Shown: positions 10,127 to 19,212 of the stretch, piece after piece | Numbering within the stretch: position 1 is the stretch's first letter | Layout of the letters: each line of letters starts with the position of its first letter | Source of the DNA: Labrenzia sp. 011 | GTDB lineage: Bacteria; Pseudomonadota; Alphaproteobacteria; Rhizobiales; Stappiaceae | Direction: 5' to 3' | DNA length: 64,000 nucleotides | Assembly (NCBI RefSeq): GCF_003075075.1 | Contig: NZ_QCYM01000018.1 | Coordinates: 1-64,000, forward strand | The notes under the pieces: generated by a model | Told to the model about the DNA's origin: nothing | Database searches by the model: none | The model's input: the letters and a program-made list of their open reading frames with translations, nothing else | Program-made: the position numbers and the translations under genes

Positions 10127-10163
10127 AGTTGGCCAAAATCGCAGCTTCGGGCCGACTGGGCCG
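10127..10163 (-). repeat. Right terminal inverted repeat of the Tn3-family element
   Basis: It is identical over 37 bp to the left repeat in inverted orientation. It fuses in frame to the interrupted folE gene, giving the hybrid minus-strand ORF 10094-10435. Confidence 0.9.
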
Positions 10164-10381
10164 GCAAGGAGTTCCGCCGGATCGATCTTGTATCCCTCGA
10201 AAAACTCCTCCCAGGCGCGCACGACTCGGGCGGGCGTGTCGACAAGCCCTTCACGGTCCGGATCATCTCCGCTCCATTCGAGGAGAACGCGAACGGCTGC
10301 TTCCGCATCAGCGCGCGAGGGACGCAGCCCCTGCGCCTTCCTCTCCTCTGCCATGGCCGCAACGGCCGCTGCATAATTCAT
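10164..10381 (-). pseudogene. folE: GTP cyclohydrolase I, N-terminal fragment cut by the transposon
   Basis: The first 72 or so codons of a FolE-type GTP cyclohydrolase I remain (the stretch around [20 protein letters not shown] is diagnostic), starting at an ATG with GGAGG nine bases upstream. The frame then runs into the transposon repeat and stops at 10094. The zinc ligands and catalytic core, which lie in the missing C-terminal two thirds, are absent, so this copy cannot work. It was the last gene of the leftward zinc operon; folE paralogues occur in other bacterial Zur regulons as backup for a zinc-dependent folate step. The remainder of the gene is not in the window. Confidence 0.85.
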
Positions 10382-10567
10382 GGTTCTTTGAACCTCCGTC
10401 AAAATCATTCCGGCAGGTGTGAAATGTCGTGACATCTCCGCCTACCCTTGCTTGCGGTGTCCTGCGCTTCCAGGCCCGGACTGTCGCCGGGTTGGTGTCA
10501 GCTCGCGGCATCCCGGCATTTCGCGAGGAGATCCGCTGGTTCCGCCAGAGACATTCATCTTCGCTGG

Positions 10568-11245
10568 TCACCTGGTCGCATACCAACCGCGGATCAGAAA
10601 GGCTTGGAGAAAGGCGACCGGCAACTCGAAACCTGCGCGCTTCAGCATGCTTTCGGTCTCGTCCTGGGACACTATGGACAACGTGTTGCGCAGCGTGTCC
10701 GGTAGCGATTGCAACGATTGTGGGTTCGCGCCCATCATGGAATGAACACGTTCCCAGTTTTTCAGCAATGACGGGAACTGGACCGCGTCGAGATCGGAAC
10801 TTATTTCCGTGCTGATAAAACAGCCTCCGGGCTTCAGCCTGTCGTGAACAGCCTGGTAATATGCGCTTCTGTCTTCACGAGCGATGAAATGGGCGACCAT
10901 GATGCTCAGTGCGGCATCGAATTTCGCCTCGTCCCGCACATCGTCGATGTACCCGTGAACCAGTTCGCATCGGTCGAGAAGGTCTGCTGCCGCCAGTTTG
11001 TCCCGACAGACTTTCAGCATGGCTTCGGAGGGATCGACGCCCACGAAGGACCAGCCCGGGAAGTCTTTTGCGAGAGCGAGTATCTCGGCACCGGTTCCGG
11101 CTCCTGCACAGAGCACGCGGGCGTTGGATGGCAGGTCCGCGAGAATAAGACGGATGAGCATATGCATATTGGCCGAAAATGCGGAGAGCCGGCTGTTTTT
11201 CTCGTCATAGCTTTCAGCCATTTGCTGGTTGAAAAAATCTGGCAT
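10568..11245 (-). CDS. Class I SAM-dependent methyltransferase
   Basis: This 225-residue protein has the Rossmann-type methyltransferase fold: motif I is VLCAGAGTGAEILALA, the acidic end of strand 2 is FVGVDPSEAML, and a post-motif LKPGGCFISTEI follows. The ATG at 11245 is preferred over the longer frame because an AGGAAAA-type ribosome site precedes it. It lies between aztD-zinT and folE' in the leftward zinc operon, so it is likely induced under zinc shortage. Whether it methylates a metallophore, a small molecule or a protein cannot be told. Confidence 0.85.
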   Translation of the reverse strand: MPDFFNQQMAESYDEKNSRLSAFSANMHMLIRLILADLPSNARVLCAGAGTGAEILALAKDFPGWSFVGVDPSEAMLKVCRDKLAAADLLDRCELVHGYIDDVRDEAKFDAALSIMVAHFIAREDRSAYYQAVHDRLKPGGCFISTEISSDLDAVQFPSLLKNWERVHSMMGANPQSLQSLPDTLRNTLSIVSQDETESMLKRAGFELPVAFLQAFLIRGWYATR

Positions 11246-11364
11246 TGAAGGTTTTCCTGCAGTCTCGGGCATTGCGTGTCTCATCGGGGCTGTTGGTTTT
11301 CCCGCAGTCGTGGCCCGACCGGAGGATACGCCCAGCCTGTCAGGCCGGGCGCCGGCAGGCTCGA

Positions 11365-13194
11365 TCAGTGAGCCTGCATTTCCGCGACGATCTCGTCGGC
11401 ACTCAGTGAGGACGGATAGTAGGTCGGCCAGTTCGTCACTTCCTCGAGGAGGGCGGTGCGATCATCGCCCCAGTAAAGATGATAGTGATCAGCCTTGGCA
11501 GGAGCGATCTTGTGATCGCTGAACTGGATGAACTGCGGTGCGGCCTCATCCCCCTCGACCTTCTTGAAGATGAAGCGAACGCCGCGATTGCCCTTCTTGT
11601 AGGTCAGGATCTCGCGGCCGTCGCTCACGTAGCGGGCCTTGAGCGGGACCCCTTCGGAGAAAAAGGTCACGGCATCGCCGTCGATCGTGATGCGTTCGAC
11701 TTCGGTCCGGTAACCGGTTTCATAATAGGCCTTGTACTCCTCGGCGCTCATGTCTCCATGTTCCGCTTTTCGAGCCATGACTTGGTCGAGCGTCCCGTCC
11801 CGCAGATATTGATAGACCGACTGCCAGTCGCCGGCCCAATCCGACAGGGAACGCGCCTTGACCTGAGCGTCCTCGAAATAGCCCTTGTAGACCTGATCGT
11901 CTGCGTGGCTGTGAGCATGCTCATGCGCGTCGTTGTGGCTGTGATCGTGACTTTCTTCACCAGTCTTGCCGTGGACCAGGCCACTACCGCCGGCCACCGC
12001 GATATTGTAGGGAATTCCGTCCACTTCGATGGCAGCGATCTCTTCCAGGGTCTCCTTGGAAATACGCCGCACAACACCGGCCAGGGGATCGCTCATGATG
12101 ATTTCGTTTCCGGCCACGGCGAGTCGCGGACGCGGATCGTTCCAATGGCCGTCCTTGGAATAGGACTGTGTTACTTTCGCGCTGTTCGAAAGCCTGGCCG
12201 CGAGCACGTCAACCTGATGAAGAGTTCCATCTTCGGTCAGCGCATATCCGAACCGTCCGTTGGCCGGATCCAGGACGAAATCGACACGGCGAAACGGCAG
12301 TTCGATATAGCGGAAATTAGGGTCATCGACCGGATCGATGACCACCATGCCGGATGCGCCGTAGTTGCCAAGGAACACCTGGATGCTTTTTGAGCCGAGC
12401 AATGTGCCCGTCGTCTGGCCAGCGGGCAGATCGTCCGGATATTCCAGCATTTTCATAACCGGTCCGTCCGGCCCGGCGGTCACAGTGAGAACGCCTTCCG
12501 CACACCCAGTCGCAAGGTACGCGCCGGAGAAGGCCTCGCCGTGAATGCCGGTGCAGGTAGCCACGTCGCCCGCAGGTGTTCCGTCCTGATTGATGGCCTG
12601 CAGCCCAATCCGCGTGGGCAAGGCGTCGCCTTCAACGGGAGCGTCTGAAGCGACGGTTGTCACCCAGCCACTGCCGATGGGCGCTGCAAAACCATGGTGG
12701 GCACGCTCCTGCGGAAGGCGGCTGGTTTCCAGGTCACCATGGGAGAGTTCGTGCGTGTCCACGATCTCCACATAGCCACCTCGGTCAAGGTTGATGGCAA
12801 CCTTGCCGCCATGATCGATGACGTGAAACGGTCGTGGACCGGTCAGCATGGTCTCCAGAGCGGTCGGCTCGGTGACATCGATGTCGGCATGATCGCCATG
12901 CGCGTGCAGCTCAATTCCGCTGTTGATGAAATGAACCGCATCGTCATTGAACTGGACTGCCACGATCGCAGCGCCGTCGTTGACGCTGTAGAGCTTGTTC
13001 TGGCCTGTGGTCTCGAAAGTCCAGCGCTTGTCCGGATTGTCCAGATCGAAAGCGGTGATCCTGGGGGCGCTATGGTCACCGACGAAAACACGGTAAAGCG
13101 TCACGTCTTCATGGTCGTCAGGCTTATCCTGGGCCACACCGGGGCCCGACAGGATGACGGCCATGCCCATACCGAAAGCGAGTTGCCGCAGCAT
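11365..13194 (-). CDS. aztD: AztD-like periplasmic zinc chaperone fused to a ZinT domain
   Basis: This is a 609-residue secreted protein with two metal-handling modules. A signal peptide (LAFGMGMAVILSGPGVAQ) is followed by an AztD-like beta-propeller (about residues 25-415), a His/Asp linker (HDHSHNDAHEHAHSHADD, about 415-433) and a ZinT/YodA domain to the C-terminus, recognisable by DWAGDW...YL.DGTLD, by the metal-site segment DHYHLYWGDD and by NWPTYYPSSLSADEIV. AztD hands zinc to the binding protein AztC; ZinT assists ZnuA in enterobacteria. Joining both in one chain would tether two zinc donors to one importer. It follows aztC by 72 bp in the operon. AztD and ZinT are separate proteins in the systems I know. 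Confidence 0.88.
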   Translation of the reverse strand: MLRQLAFGMGMAVILSGPGVAQDKPDDHEDVTLYRVFVGDHSAPRITAFDLDNPDKRWTFETTGQNKLYSVNDGAAIVAVQFNDDAVHFINSGIELHAHGDHADIDVTEPTALETMLTGPRPFHVIDHGGKVAINLDRGGYVEIVDTHELSHGDLETSRLPQERAHHGFAAPIGSGWVTTVASDAPVEGDALPTRIGLQAINQDGTPAGDVATCTGIHGEAFSGAYLATGCAEGVLTVTAGPDGPVMKMLEYPDDLPAGQTTGTLLGSKSIQVFLGNYGASGMVVIDPVDDPNFRYIELPFRRVDFVLDPANGRFGYALTEDGTLHQVDVLAARLSNSAKVTQSYSKDGHWNDPRPRLAVAGNEIIMSDPLAGVVRRISKETLEEIAAIEVDGIPYNIAVAGGSGLVHGKTGEESHDHSHNDAHEHAHSHADDQVYKGYFEDAQVKARSLSDWAGDWQSVYQYLRDGTLDQVMARKAEHGDMSAEEYKAYYETGYRTEVERITIDGDAVTFFSEGVPLKARYVSDGREILTYKKGNRGVRFIFKKVEGDEAAPQFIQFSDHKIAPAKADHYHLYWGDDRTALLEEVTNWPTYYPSSLSADEIVAEMQAH

Positions 13195-13266
13195 TTATTT
13201 TCTCCGTTGTAATTCTGTTTCGCGAATGGCTGAAGGAATGAGCCGTCAGCCCGGGTAGGGACCAAT

Positions 13267-14319
13267 TCAGTCCGCGCTGATCGCTTTTGTGATGGTGTCC
13301 GTGTTGTGCTGCATCATCTCGATGTAGGTCGCGGCGGGACCCGTCCCGTCTGACAGGGCATCCGAGTAAAGCGTGCCGCCGATTTTCAGTCCCGTTTCGC
13401 TGGCGATCTGCTCGATCAGCCGTGGATTGGTGATGTTTTCCACGAAGATGGCCGAGGCCTGATCTTCCCTGACCTGCCTGATGAGTGCCGCCACATCAGC
13501 CGCCGAGGCTTCCGACTCCGTCGATACGCCTTCGGGGGCGAGGAACTTCAAACCGTATTCGTGTTCGAAATAGCGGAAGGCATCATGGGATGTGATGATC
13601 GTACGCTTGTCTTCCGGAATATCCGCGACCGCCGCTTTGATCGTGCCTTCAAGAGCCTCGAGCTCTTCTGCGTAGGCTTCCGCATTGGCCATATAGGTAC
13701 CGCAGCCCGCAGCGTCGGCTTCACAAAAGGCGTCAGCGATGTTCTTTACATAGACTTCGGCATTGTGCACCGATTGCCATGCATGCGGATCGAACTCGCC
13801 GTGATCATGATGGCCGTGTCCGTCGGCGTGGGCATGCTCTGCCTCATGGTCATGTTCGTCGTGGTCATGCTCATCATGACCGTGTTCTTCTTCCTTGTCA
13901 TGGTCGTGCCCCTCTTCGCCGGCATGACCGTGATCATGATCGTCGTCTGCACTGCGCAGCACTTCGCCGCCCTTAGTCAGTTCGACGATCGGAGCCTTTG
14001 TGCCACTTGCTTCCACAAGGCGCTGGAGAAACCCCTCGAACTGCAGGCCGTTGACCAGCACGATGTCGGCACCGGCGACAGCTGCCGCGTCGGCAGGGCG
14101 CGGTTCGTAAACATGGGCGTCGCCATTGGGGCCGACGAGGGTTGTGATCTCGACCCTGTCACCACCCACATTCCTGGCAAAGTCGGCGATGATCGAAAAA
14201 CTGGCAACGACCTTCAGAGTTTCGGCGCTCGCGGTTGCAAGTGTCGCGGGGAACAGTGCGAAGGCACTCACGGCAGTGGCAAGCATCAGCAATCTAGGCA
14301 TAAGGGTACTCCGTTTCAT
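13267..14319 (-). CDS. aztC: Zinc ABC transporter substrate-binding protein
   Basis: This 350-residue periplasmic cluster A-I binding protein (ZnuA/AztC family) captures zinc for the permease. After a signal peptide (ATLATASAETLKVV) come the characteristic NVGGDRVEITTLVGPNGDAHVYEPRPAD (first His ligand), a very long His/Asp/Glu-rich flexible loop (about residues 125-172), HAWQSVHNAEVYVKNI (second ligand), and ITSHDAFRYFEHEYGL (third ligand). The start follows the aztB stop directly, so the two genes are translationally coupled. The loop is expected to bind extra zinc or to dock with the His-rich linker of the neighbouring AztD-ZinT protein. Confidence 0.92.
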   Translation of the reverse strand: MKRSTLMPRLLMLATAVSAFALFPATLATASAETLKVVASFSIIADFARNVGGDRVEITTLVGPNGDAHVYEPRPADAAAVAGADIVLVNGLQFEGFLQRLVEASGTKAPIVELTKGGEVLRSADDDHDHGHAGEEGHDHDKEEEHGHDEHDHDEHDHEAEHAHADGHGHHDHGEFDPHAWQSVHNAEVYVKNIADAFCEADAAGCGTYMANAEAYAEELEALEGTIKAAVADIPEDKRTIITSHDAFRYFEHEYGLKFLAPEGVSTESEASAADVAALIRQVREDQASAIFVENITNPRLIEQIASETGLKIGGTLYSDALSDGTGPAATYIEMMQHNTDTITKAISAD

Positions 14320-15192
14320 TCAAGCGGTTCGGTGGGATTTGGACTGCAGGCGCGTGGCGAAAAGACCGCGCGGTCCCGTGAAGATCGATACGATGTAGAT
14401 TGCACCGGCCGACAGGATGATCGCCGGGCCGGAGGGAAGAGAGGCGTGATAGGACATCAGCAGGCCGGATACGCATGAGGCGATGCCGAAACCAACCGCG
14501 AGCAGGCACATCGGCAGGACGCGGATTGTCCAGAAGCGGGCGGCGGCGGCCGGGACCATCATCAGGCCGACAGACAAAAGCGTGCCAAGGGCCTGAAACC
14601 CTCCCACGAGGTTGAGCACAACGAGCCCCAGGAAAACGAAATGCACCGGTGGCCCGAGACGGGAAACCGAACGCAGGAAGAGCGGGTCGAGGCATTCCGC
14701 GACAAGGGCCCGCCAGAACAATGTCAATGCCGCCAGGGTCGCGAAGGATATCCCGCCGATCAGACCCAGTGCCTCGTCGTTGAGGGCGAGCACACTGCCA
14801 AAGAGCACATGCATCAGGTCGACGTTGGAGCCGCGGAGAGATACGATGAGCACCCCGAAAGCGAGCGAAATCAGATAGAAAGCTGCCATGGAGGCATCTT
14901 CCTTCTGGATCGTCATGCGCGATACCGCGCCGGCGCAAAGAGCAACGATTATGCCGGCGAACAATCCGCCGAGTGTCATCGGCACGATTTCGAGACCATA
15001 AAGCAGGAAGCCAACCGCCGCGCCGGGCAGCAGGGCATGGGCCATCGCATCGCCGGTGAGACTCATGCGGCGAAGCATGAGAAAGACGCCGACGGGACAC
15101 GCGCTTATCGACAGGAGCGTTGCCCCGAGCAAAGCGCGTTGCATGAATACAAATTCCGTGAAGGGAGCGATGAACCAGTCATACAGGGACAT
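14320..15192 (-). CDS. aztB: Zinc ABC transporter permease
   Basis: This is a 290-residue ABC-3 family integral membrane protein with about eight hydrophobic helices, forming the zinc channel with the ATPase AztA. The ATG at 15192 (MSLYDWFIAPFTEF) overlaps the aztA stop by one base (TGATG), which decides the start; the longer upstream frame is non-coding. The motif SLTGDAMAHALLPGAAVG is the family signature. Confidence 0.92.
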   Translation of the reverse strand: MSLYDWFIAPFTEFVFMQRALLGATLLSISACPVGVFLMLRRMSLTGDAMAHALLPGAAVGFLLYGLEIVPMTLGGLFAGIIVALCAGAVSRMTIQKEDASMAAFYLISLAFGVLIVSLRGSNVDLMHVLFGSVLALNDEALGLIGGISFATLAALTLFWRALVAECLDPLFLRSVSRLGPPVHFVFLGLVVLNLVGGFQALGTLLSVGLMMVPAAAARFWTIRVLPMCLLAVGFGIASCVSGLLMSYHASLPSGPAIILSAGAIYIVSIFTGPRGLFATRLQSKSHRTA

Positions 15193-15989
15193 CAGGCAAC
15201 GCCCTGTCTGTGACCGGCATGATCGTGCCGGTAAACATCTCTGGAGCCGCACCACGGCGCATCCTCGTCCCATGCCTCGTGGAACTGGCGTGCGCGCAGC
15301 AGATTTTCCGATGAAAGGGTTTTGCGCGCGTTGCCCCAGGCAACCGGGCCGCGGGCAAGAAGCAGAGCGTGGGGAAAATGTTCACGCACCAGGTCAAGGT
15401 CATGTACGACGACGAGAACCGTTCGGTCTTCACCGTGCCAACGCTTGATCAGCTCGACCAGATCCGCAACCGTCTTGGCGTCTATCGCGTTGAACGGTTC
15501 ATCCAGAAGGATCAGGTTTGCGTTCTGCACCAGAACTCTGGCAAACAGCGCGCGTTGCAACTGGCCGCCGGACAGCGTGTCGATCGCCCGCGTCTCGAAG
15601 CCTTCCAGCCCGACCGCGGACAGGGCTTCGGCAACTGCGGCGCGATCTTCCTTCCGGTGGCGGCCGAGCAGGCCCCGGCGCGGCCACAACCCAAGTGAGA
15701 CCAGGTCGATGACCCGCGCGGGAAAAGTACGGTCAAGCTCGGACTGTTGCGGCAAGTAGGCCACCGTGATGTCCGCGGAAATGGCGCAACGTCCCGACAT
15801 CGGCTTCAGGATGCCGACTATTCCCTTCATCAAGGTCGATTTTCCGGAACCATTGGCGCCGACGACAGCCGTGAGCGACCCTTTTTGCACCACCCCATTC
15901 AAGTGATGCACCGCCGGATGGCTGTTATAGCCCAGGGTCAGATCCTCGAATGTCACGCAGGCCGGCATCGGCAAACTCCTGTGGCTCAC
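15192..15989 (-). CDS. aztA: Zinc ABC transporter ATP-binding protein
   Basis: This 265-residue ABC ATPase energises zinc import through AztB. It shows Walker A GANGSGKST, the Q-loop (YLPQQSEL), the signature LSGGQ, Walker B LILLDEPF and the switch His in VVHDLDL. The C-terminal tail is His/Asp rich (DVYRHDHAGH), as in several zinc importers. It is the first gene of the leftward operon; the start could also be the internal ATG at 15968. Two Zur-box-like palindromes lie 30-67 bp upstream. Confidence 0.92.
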   Translation of the reverse strand: MSHRSLPMPACVTFEDLTLGYNSHPAVHHLNGVVQKGSLTAVVGANGSGKSTLMKGIVGILKPMSGRCAISADITVAYLPQQSELDRTFPARVIDLVSLGLWPRRGLLGRHRKEDRAAVAEALSAVGLEGFETRAIDTLSGGQLQRALFARVLVQNANLILLDEPFNAIDAKTVADLVELIKRWHGEDRTVLVVVHDLDLVREHFPHALLLARGPVAWGNARKTLSSENLLRARQFHEAWDEDAPWCGSRDVYRHDHAGHRQGVA

Positions 15990-16018
15990 CGTCGATCCGG
16001 CTTGACGAACCAGTATGT

Positions 16019-16056
16019 TATGTTATTACATTCGTCAACAATAATGTTATATCATT
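16019..16056. promoter_or_regulatory. Tandem Zur-box-like palindromes between azt and zur
   Basis: Two AT-rich palindromes lie in the 84-bp gap between the divergent aztA and zur genes: TATGTTATTACATT (16019-16032) and AATGTTATATCATT (16043-16056). The second has only one mismatch between its half-sites and closely fits the ATGTTAT-centred Zur boxes known from alphaproteobacteria. Together they can repress both operons when zinc is sufficient. Confidence 0.75.
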
Positions 16057-16073
16057 ACTATCGCGGCGCTTCC

Positions 16074-16493
16074 ATGCAACAAACTGCCCGTAAGGAAATG
16101 GATGAGCGAAAAGGCGGCCGGAACAGCCAGCTGGTTTTTGAGGTTCTGGCCGGTTCCGACAGGCCGATGACCGCCTATCAGCTTCTTGCCGTGTTGCGCG
16201 GACAAGGGTTAAAGGCGCCTCTCCAGGTGTATCGGGCCCTTGACCAGCTCATTGACGAAGGCCTTGTCCATAAAATCGAAAGCCTGAGCGCCTTTGCCTT
16301 GTGCACCCACTGCGAAGCCGCCAGTCACGAGGGGGCCGCTTTCACCATATGTGTGAAATGCGGGCGGACGGAGGAGATTCATGACACCGCTCTCGGGAGG
16401 CTGTTAGGCAGGCTTGCCTGCAAACAGGGGTTCCGGACAACGTCGACGACGGTCGAGCTGTCGGGTGTGTGCGAGGCCTGTTCAAATGGATAG
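16074..16493 (+). CDS. zur: Fur-family zinc uptake regulator
   Basis: This is a 139-residue Fur-superfamily repressor, most likely Zur given its place between a zinc importer and COG0523 genes. The N-terminal winged helix (residues 15-70, MTAYQLLAVLR...APLQVYRALDQLIDEGLVHKI) binds the palindromes just upstream. Three CxxC-type pairs are visible: Cys77/80, Cys93/96 (CVKCGRTEEIHD) and Cys133/136, the latter two forming the structural zinc site. The ATG at 16074 is used; a longer frame starts inside the operator region. Its 3' end overlaps the next gene by 8 bp. Confidence 0.9.
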   Translation: MQQTARKEMDERKGGRNSQLVFEVLAGSDRPMTAYQLLAVLRGQGLKAPLQVYRALDQLIDEGLVHKIESLSAFALCTHCEAASHEGAAFTICVKCGRTEEIHDTALGRLLGRLACKQGFRTTSTTVELSGVCEACSNG

Positions 16494-17673
16494 CACGCCA
16501 GTCTTCCTGTTGACCGGTTTCCTCGGGGCGGGCAAGTCGACTCTTCTCAATCGGTTGTTGTCGGATCCGGAATTTGCAGACACCGCTGTCGTCATCAATG
16601 AGTTCGGCGACGTTGCGATCGACCACGATCTCGTCCGCGCAGGTAAAACCCAGGTCGTACGTTCGACAACCGGATGCATGTGCTGCACCGCCGGCAGCGA
16701 CATCCGCACGACCCTTTATGAGCTCCAGACCCTGGCGGAAAAAGGCGAAATCGCCCTCAGGCGTGTCATCGTCGAAACGACGGGACTTGCCGATCCCGCT
16801 CCACTGATAAACGACCTCATCCCCGGTGGTTCGCCTGCTGTCGGATTGCGCGATCATGTCGTCGCCCGCAATTTCGCGCTCGCCGGGGTCGTGACGCTTG
16901 TCGATATTGAAACGGGGGAAGCCGCAATCGACAACCATTTCGAGGCGATGAAGCAGATCGCTTTCGCTGACCGGCTGCTGATGACCAAGACAGACCTTGT
17001 GCGCGATGGGGGCTCGACCGAAGGTGTCGCCCTGTTCAGGACAAAACTCGCCAACGCGAACCCTGCCGCACAGATTTTCGACGGCAAAACGTCCGATTTC
17101 AATCCGTCGATGCTCTTCCAGGCACGTGCCTATGTACCCGCATCGCTCGGCGATGACGTCATCGCATGGCTGGCCCTTGAAGAAGCGGTTCGCGCAGAAA
17201 AGCCCCGGGCCCATGGACAGACCGGCGCCGGGCAGCAAGCTGTTGACCGGCATGGCGATCGCATCAGGACCTTCACGTTGATCCGGGAGGAGCCGGTCGT
17301 GCCCGCAGCGTTCCGGAAATTCATGGGGCTGGTATCGGCCGCCGCAGGACCGCGCCTGCTGCGCGTGAAGGGAATTGTCAGCCTCTCGGACGATCTCACC
17401 CATCCGCATGTCGTGCATGCGGTTCAGCATATGGTTCATCCCCCCCGGAAGCTCCACGCCTGGCCGAATGAGGATCACCGCACGCGGCTGGTTTTCATCA
17501 CCGACGGCATTGATCCCGAACCGGTGCAAAAACTTTTCGTTGCCGCGTTGGACAACCAGCCGTCTCGTGTCTACCGGCGCTTCACCGACCTCGGTTCAGG
17601 CCTGAAAAACCTGTTCCACGCCGCAGTTACCCGTCCGAAACGCGACGAGACGCGCAAAATGGAGAACTCTTGA
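16486..17673 (+). CDS. CobW/COG0523-family GTP-binding metallochaperone (1)
   Basis: This 395-residue G3E-family GTPase shows Walker [10 protein letters not shown] (residues 9-17), the metal-binding motif GCMCC at about 62-66, the [10 protein letters not shown] switch and the TKTD guanine-specificity motif, followed by a C-terminal CobW domain. Members under Zur control are thought to deliver zinc to essential enzymes during starvation. The ATG at 16486 overlaps the zur stop, indicating coupling; the upstream frame is not part of the protein. It is followed by a second paralogue with a TGATG overlap. Confidence 0.92.
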   Translation: MDSTPVFLLTGFLGAGKSTLLNRLLSDPEFADTAVVINEFGDVAIDHDLVRAGKTQVVRSTTGCMCCTAGSDIRTTLYELQTLAEKGEIALRRVIVETTGLADPAPLINDLIPGGSPAVGLRDHVVARNFALAGVVTLVDIETGEAAIDNHFEAMKQIAFADRLLMTKTDLVRDGGSTEGVALFRTKLANANPAAQIFDGKTSDFNPSMLFQARAYVPASLGDDVIAWLALEEAVRAEKPRAHGQTGAGQQAVDRHGDRIRTFTLIREEPVVPAAFRKFMGLVSAAAGPRLLRVKGIVSLSDDLTHPHVVHAVQHMVHPPRKLHAWPNEDHRTRLVFITDGIDPEPVQKLFVAALDNQPSRVYRRFTDLGSGLKNLFHAAVTRPKRDETRKMENS

Positions 17674-18683
17674 TGCCCGCTGAAACCGCCGTGCCTACAC
17701 CCGTGACCGTTTTGACCGGCTATCTGGGTGCCGGAAAAACCACTCTGCTAAACCGGATTCTTACAGAAAACCACGGCAAACGGTATGCCGTGATCGTCAA
17801 TGAGTTCGGCGAAGTCGGCATTGACAACGATCTGATTGTCGGGGCCGAGGAAGAAGTGTTCGAAATGAACAACGGCTGCATCTGCTGTACGGTCCGGGGC
17901 GACCTGATCCGTATCATAGAAGGCCTGATGCGTCGCACGGGGGCATTCGATGCAATCCTGATCGAGACAACCGGCCTGGCAGATCCTGCTCCGGTGGCGC
18001 AGACATTCTTCGTTGACGACGACGTGCGCCGCAAGACCAAACTCGATGCCATCGTTACCGTCGTTGATGCCAGGCACTTGCTTGGAGAAATCGATCAGGC
18101 CCATGAGGCGCAGGAACAACTGGCCTTCGCCGATATCGTTATCCTCAACAAGACGGATCTGGTGACGCCAGAGGAACTGGCTTCCGTTGAAAGCCGGATT
18201 CGCAAGATCAATCCGACTGCCGCCATCAGGCGGTCTACGCGCTGCGATGTCCCCCTCGATCAGATACTCAATCGCAATGCCTTCGATCTCGATCGTATTC
18301 TTGAAGTGGAGCCGGACTTCCTTGACGGCCACCACCATCATCACCACGACGGTCATGTCACCAGCTTTTCCCTGGTCAGTGAAGAGCCCCTCGACCCGCA
18401 GAAGATTCTGCCGTGGGTTCAGATGATAACGCAGCAATACGGCATGGACATCCTGCGGATGAAAGGCATTCTTTCGTTCAAGGATGACAATGACCGTTTC
18501 GTTGTCCAGGCTGTCCATATGCTTCTGGAGGGAGACCACCAGAGGCCCTGGAAGGACGACGAGCCGCGCGTCAGCCGCCTTGTATTCATTGGCCGTAACC
18601 TGCCAAAGGACATTATCGAGGACGGCTTCATGAAATGCCGGGTAGAGCCCGTCCCCATCGCGATTATGAATGCGCAGGCCTGA
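17673..18683 (+). CDS. CobW/COG0523-family GTP-binding metallochaperone (2)
   Basis: This second G3E GTPase has 336 residues, with Walker [15 protein letters not shown] at about residue 67, [13 protein letters not shown] and NKTD. Between the GTPase and C-terminal domains it carries a HHHHHHDGH zinc-binding stretch (about residue 212) that the first copy lacks. The ATG overlaps the stop of the first cobW gene (TGATG). The two paralogues probably serve different client proteins; clients cannot be read from the sequence. Confidence 0.92.
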   Translation: MPAETAVPTPVTVLTGYLGAGKTTLLNRILTENHGKRYAVIVNEFGEVGIDNDLIVGAEEEVFEMNNGCICCTVRGDLIRIIEGLMRRTGAFDAILIETTGLADPAPVAQTFFVDDDVRRKTKLDAIVTVVDARHLLGEIDQAHEAQEQLAFADIVILNKTDLVTPEELASVESRIRKINPTAAIRRSTRCDVPLDQILNRNAFDLDRILEVEPDFLDGHHHHHHDGHVTSFSLVSEEPLDPQKILPWVQMITQQYGMDILRMKGILSFKDDNDRFVVQAVHMLLEGDHQRPWKDDEPRVSRLVFIGRNLPKDIIEDGFMKCRVEPVPIAIMNAQA

Positions 18684-18738
18684 AGCTGATGGTCGCAAAC
18701 CGGGGTCTCAGGAACTCAATCAGCCCATCGGGACAAGC

Positions 18739-18990
18739 ATGAAGAAGTTCATGAATCCGTTTGCACCGAGCCGATATCTTCCCGAGAAAGCCTCGCAGAT
18801 CAAGGAATGGGTGCGTATGCGCCATGGGCTGGGCGACGATGTGGTGGTGGCGGTGAGCGAACTTGCCTGTCGGGACTACGGATGTCCCGACATCGAAACC
18901 GTCATCGGCATCATGCGCCCCGGCGAGAAAATCGAAACCATCCGGGTTCACAAGCCGATTGTCGATATCGAGCGTGACGACTTCAAATAG
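18739..18990 (+). CDS. Small conserved-looking protein after cobW
   Basis: This 83-residue protein starts at the ATG at 18739 (KKFMNPFAPSRYLPEKASQI), with a GGGAC-type ribosome site; a longer frame overlaps the cobW stop. It has a central segment ELACRDYGCPDIETVIGIM with two cysteines five residues apart and a charged C-terminus. It is in line with the zur-cobW-cobW genes and 55 bp downstream, so it is likely cotranscribed and part of the zinc response. I do not recognise the family with confidence. Confidence 0.65.
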   Translation: MKKFMNPFAPSRYLPEKASQIKEWVRMRHGLGDDVVVAVSELACRDYGCPDIETVIGIMRPGEKIETIRVHKPIVDIERDDFK

Positions 18991-19212
18991 GTGGACGTGT
19001 CGCGCGCGAACTTTGTCTTCGGGGACATCGCTCACTCCTCAATTTGGGGCAACAATGTCTCTGAGGCGTTGGTGCAGGGATAAGATTTCAACGTTTTGCG
19101 TCTATGCGGCGGGGACCGAAAATGGCTTGATTGGTCCAGCATGCCGCACAAACATAACGCCGTCTGTCGCAGAATCGTCCAATATCCACAATTCAACTTG
19201 GGCTTCTGTCGC

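Larger units (their letters stand above)
3760..10163 (+). mobile_element. Tn3-family transposon with MerR/MFS/secreted-protein cargo
   Basis: This 6.4-kb element is bounded by 37-bp inverted repeats starting GGCCCAGTCGGCCCGAAGC at both ends. It contains tnpA (rightward), three leftward cargo genes (secreted protein, MFS exporter, MerR regulator), a res-like region and tnpR adjacent to the right repeat. All parts look intact. The 5 bp outside the ends differ (TACAA and GGCAA), so no clean target duplication is visible, which may reflect later rearrangement. The right end interrupts folE; the left end interrupts an IS481-like remnant. Confidence 0.9.

Noticed and set aside
3755..10168. Five-base target duplication around the Tn3-family element
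   Set aside because: The flanks are TACAA and GGCAA, which share only CAA; this is not a convincing duplication.
13561..14478. 305-codon plus-strand frame opposite aztC
   Set aside because: It is a complement of the His-rich binding-protein gene; the apparent Met/Val-rich stretch is the antisense of the His/Asp loop.
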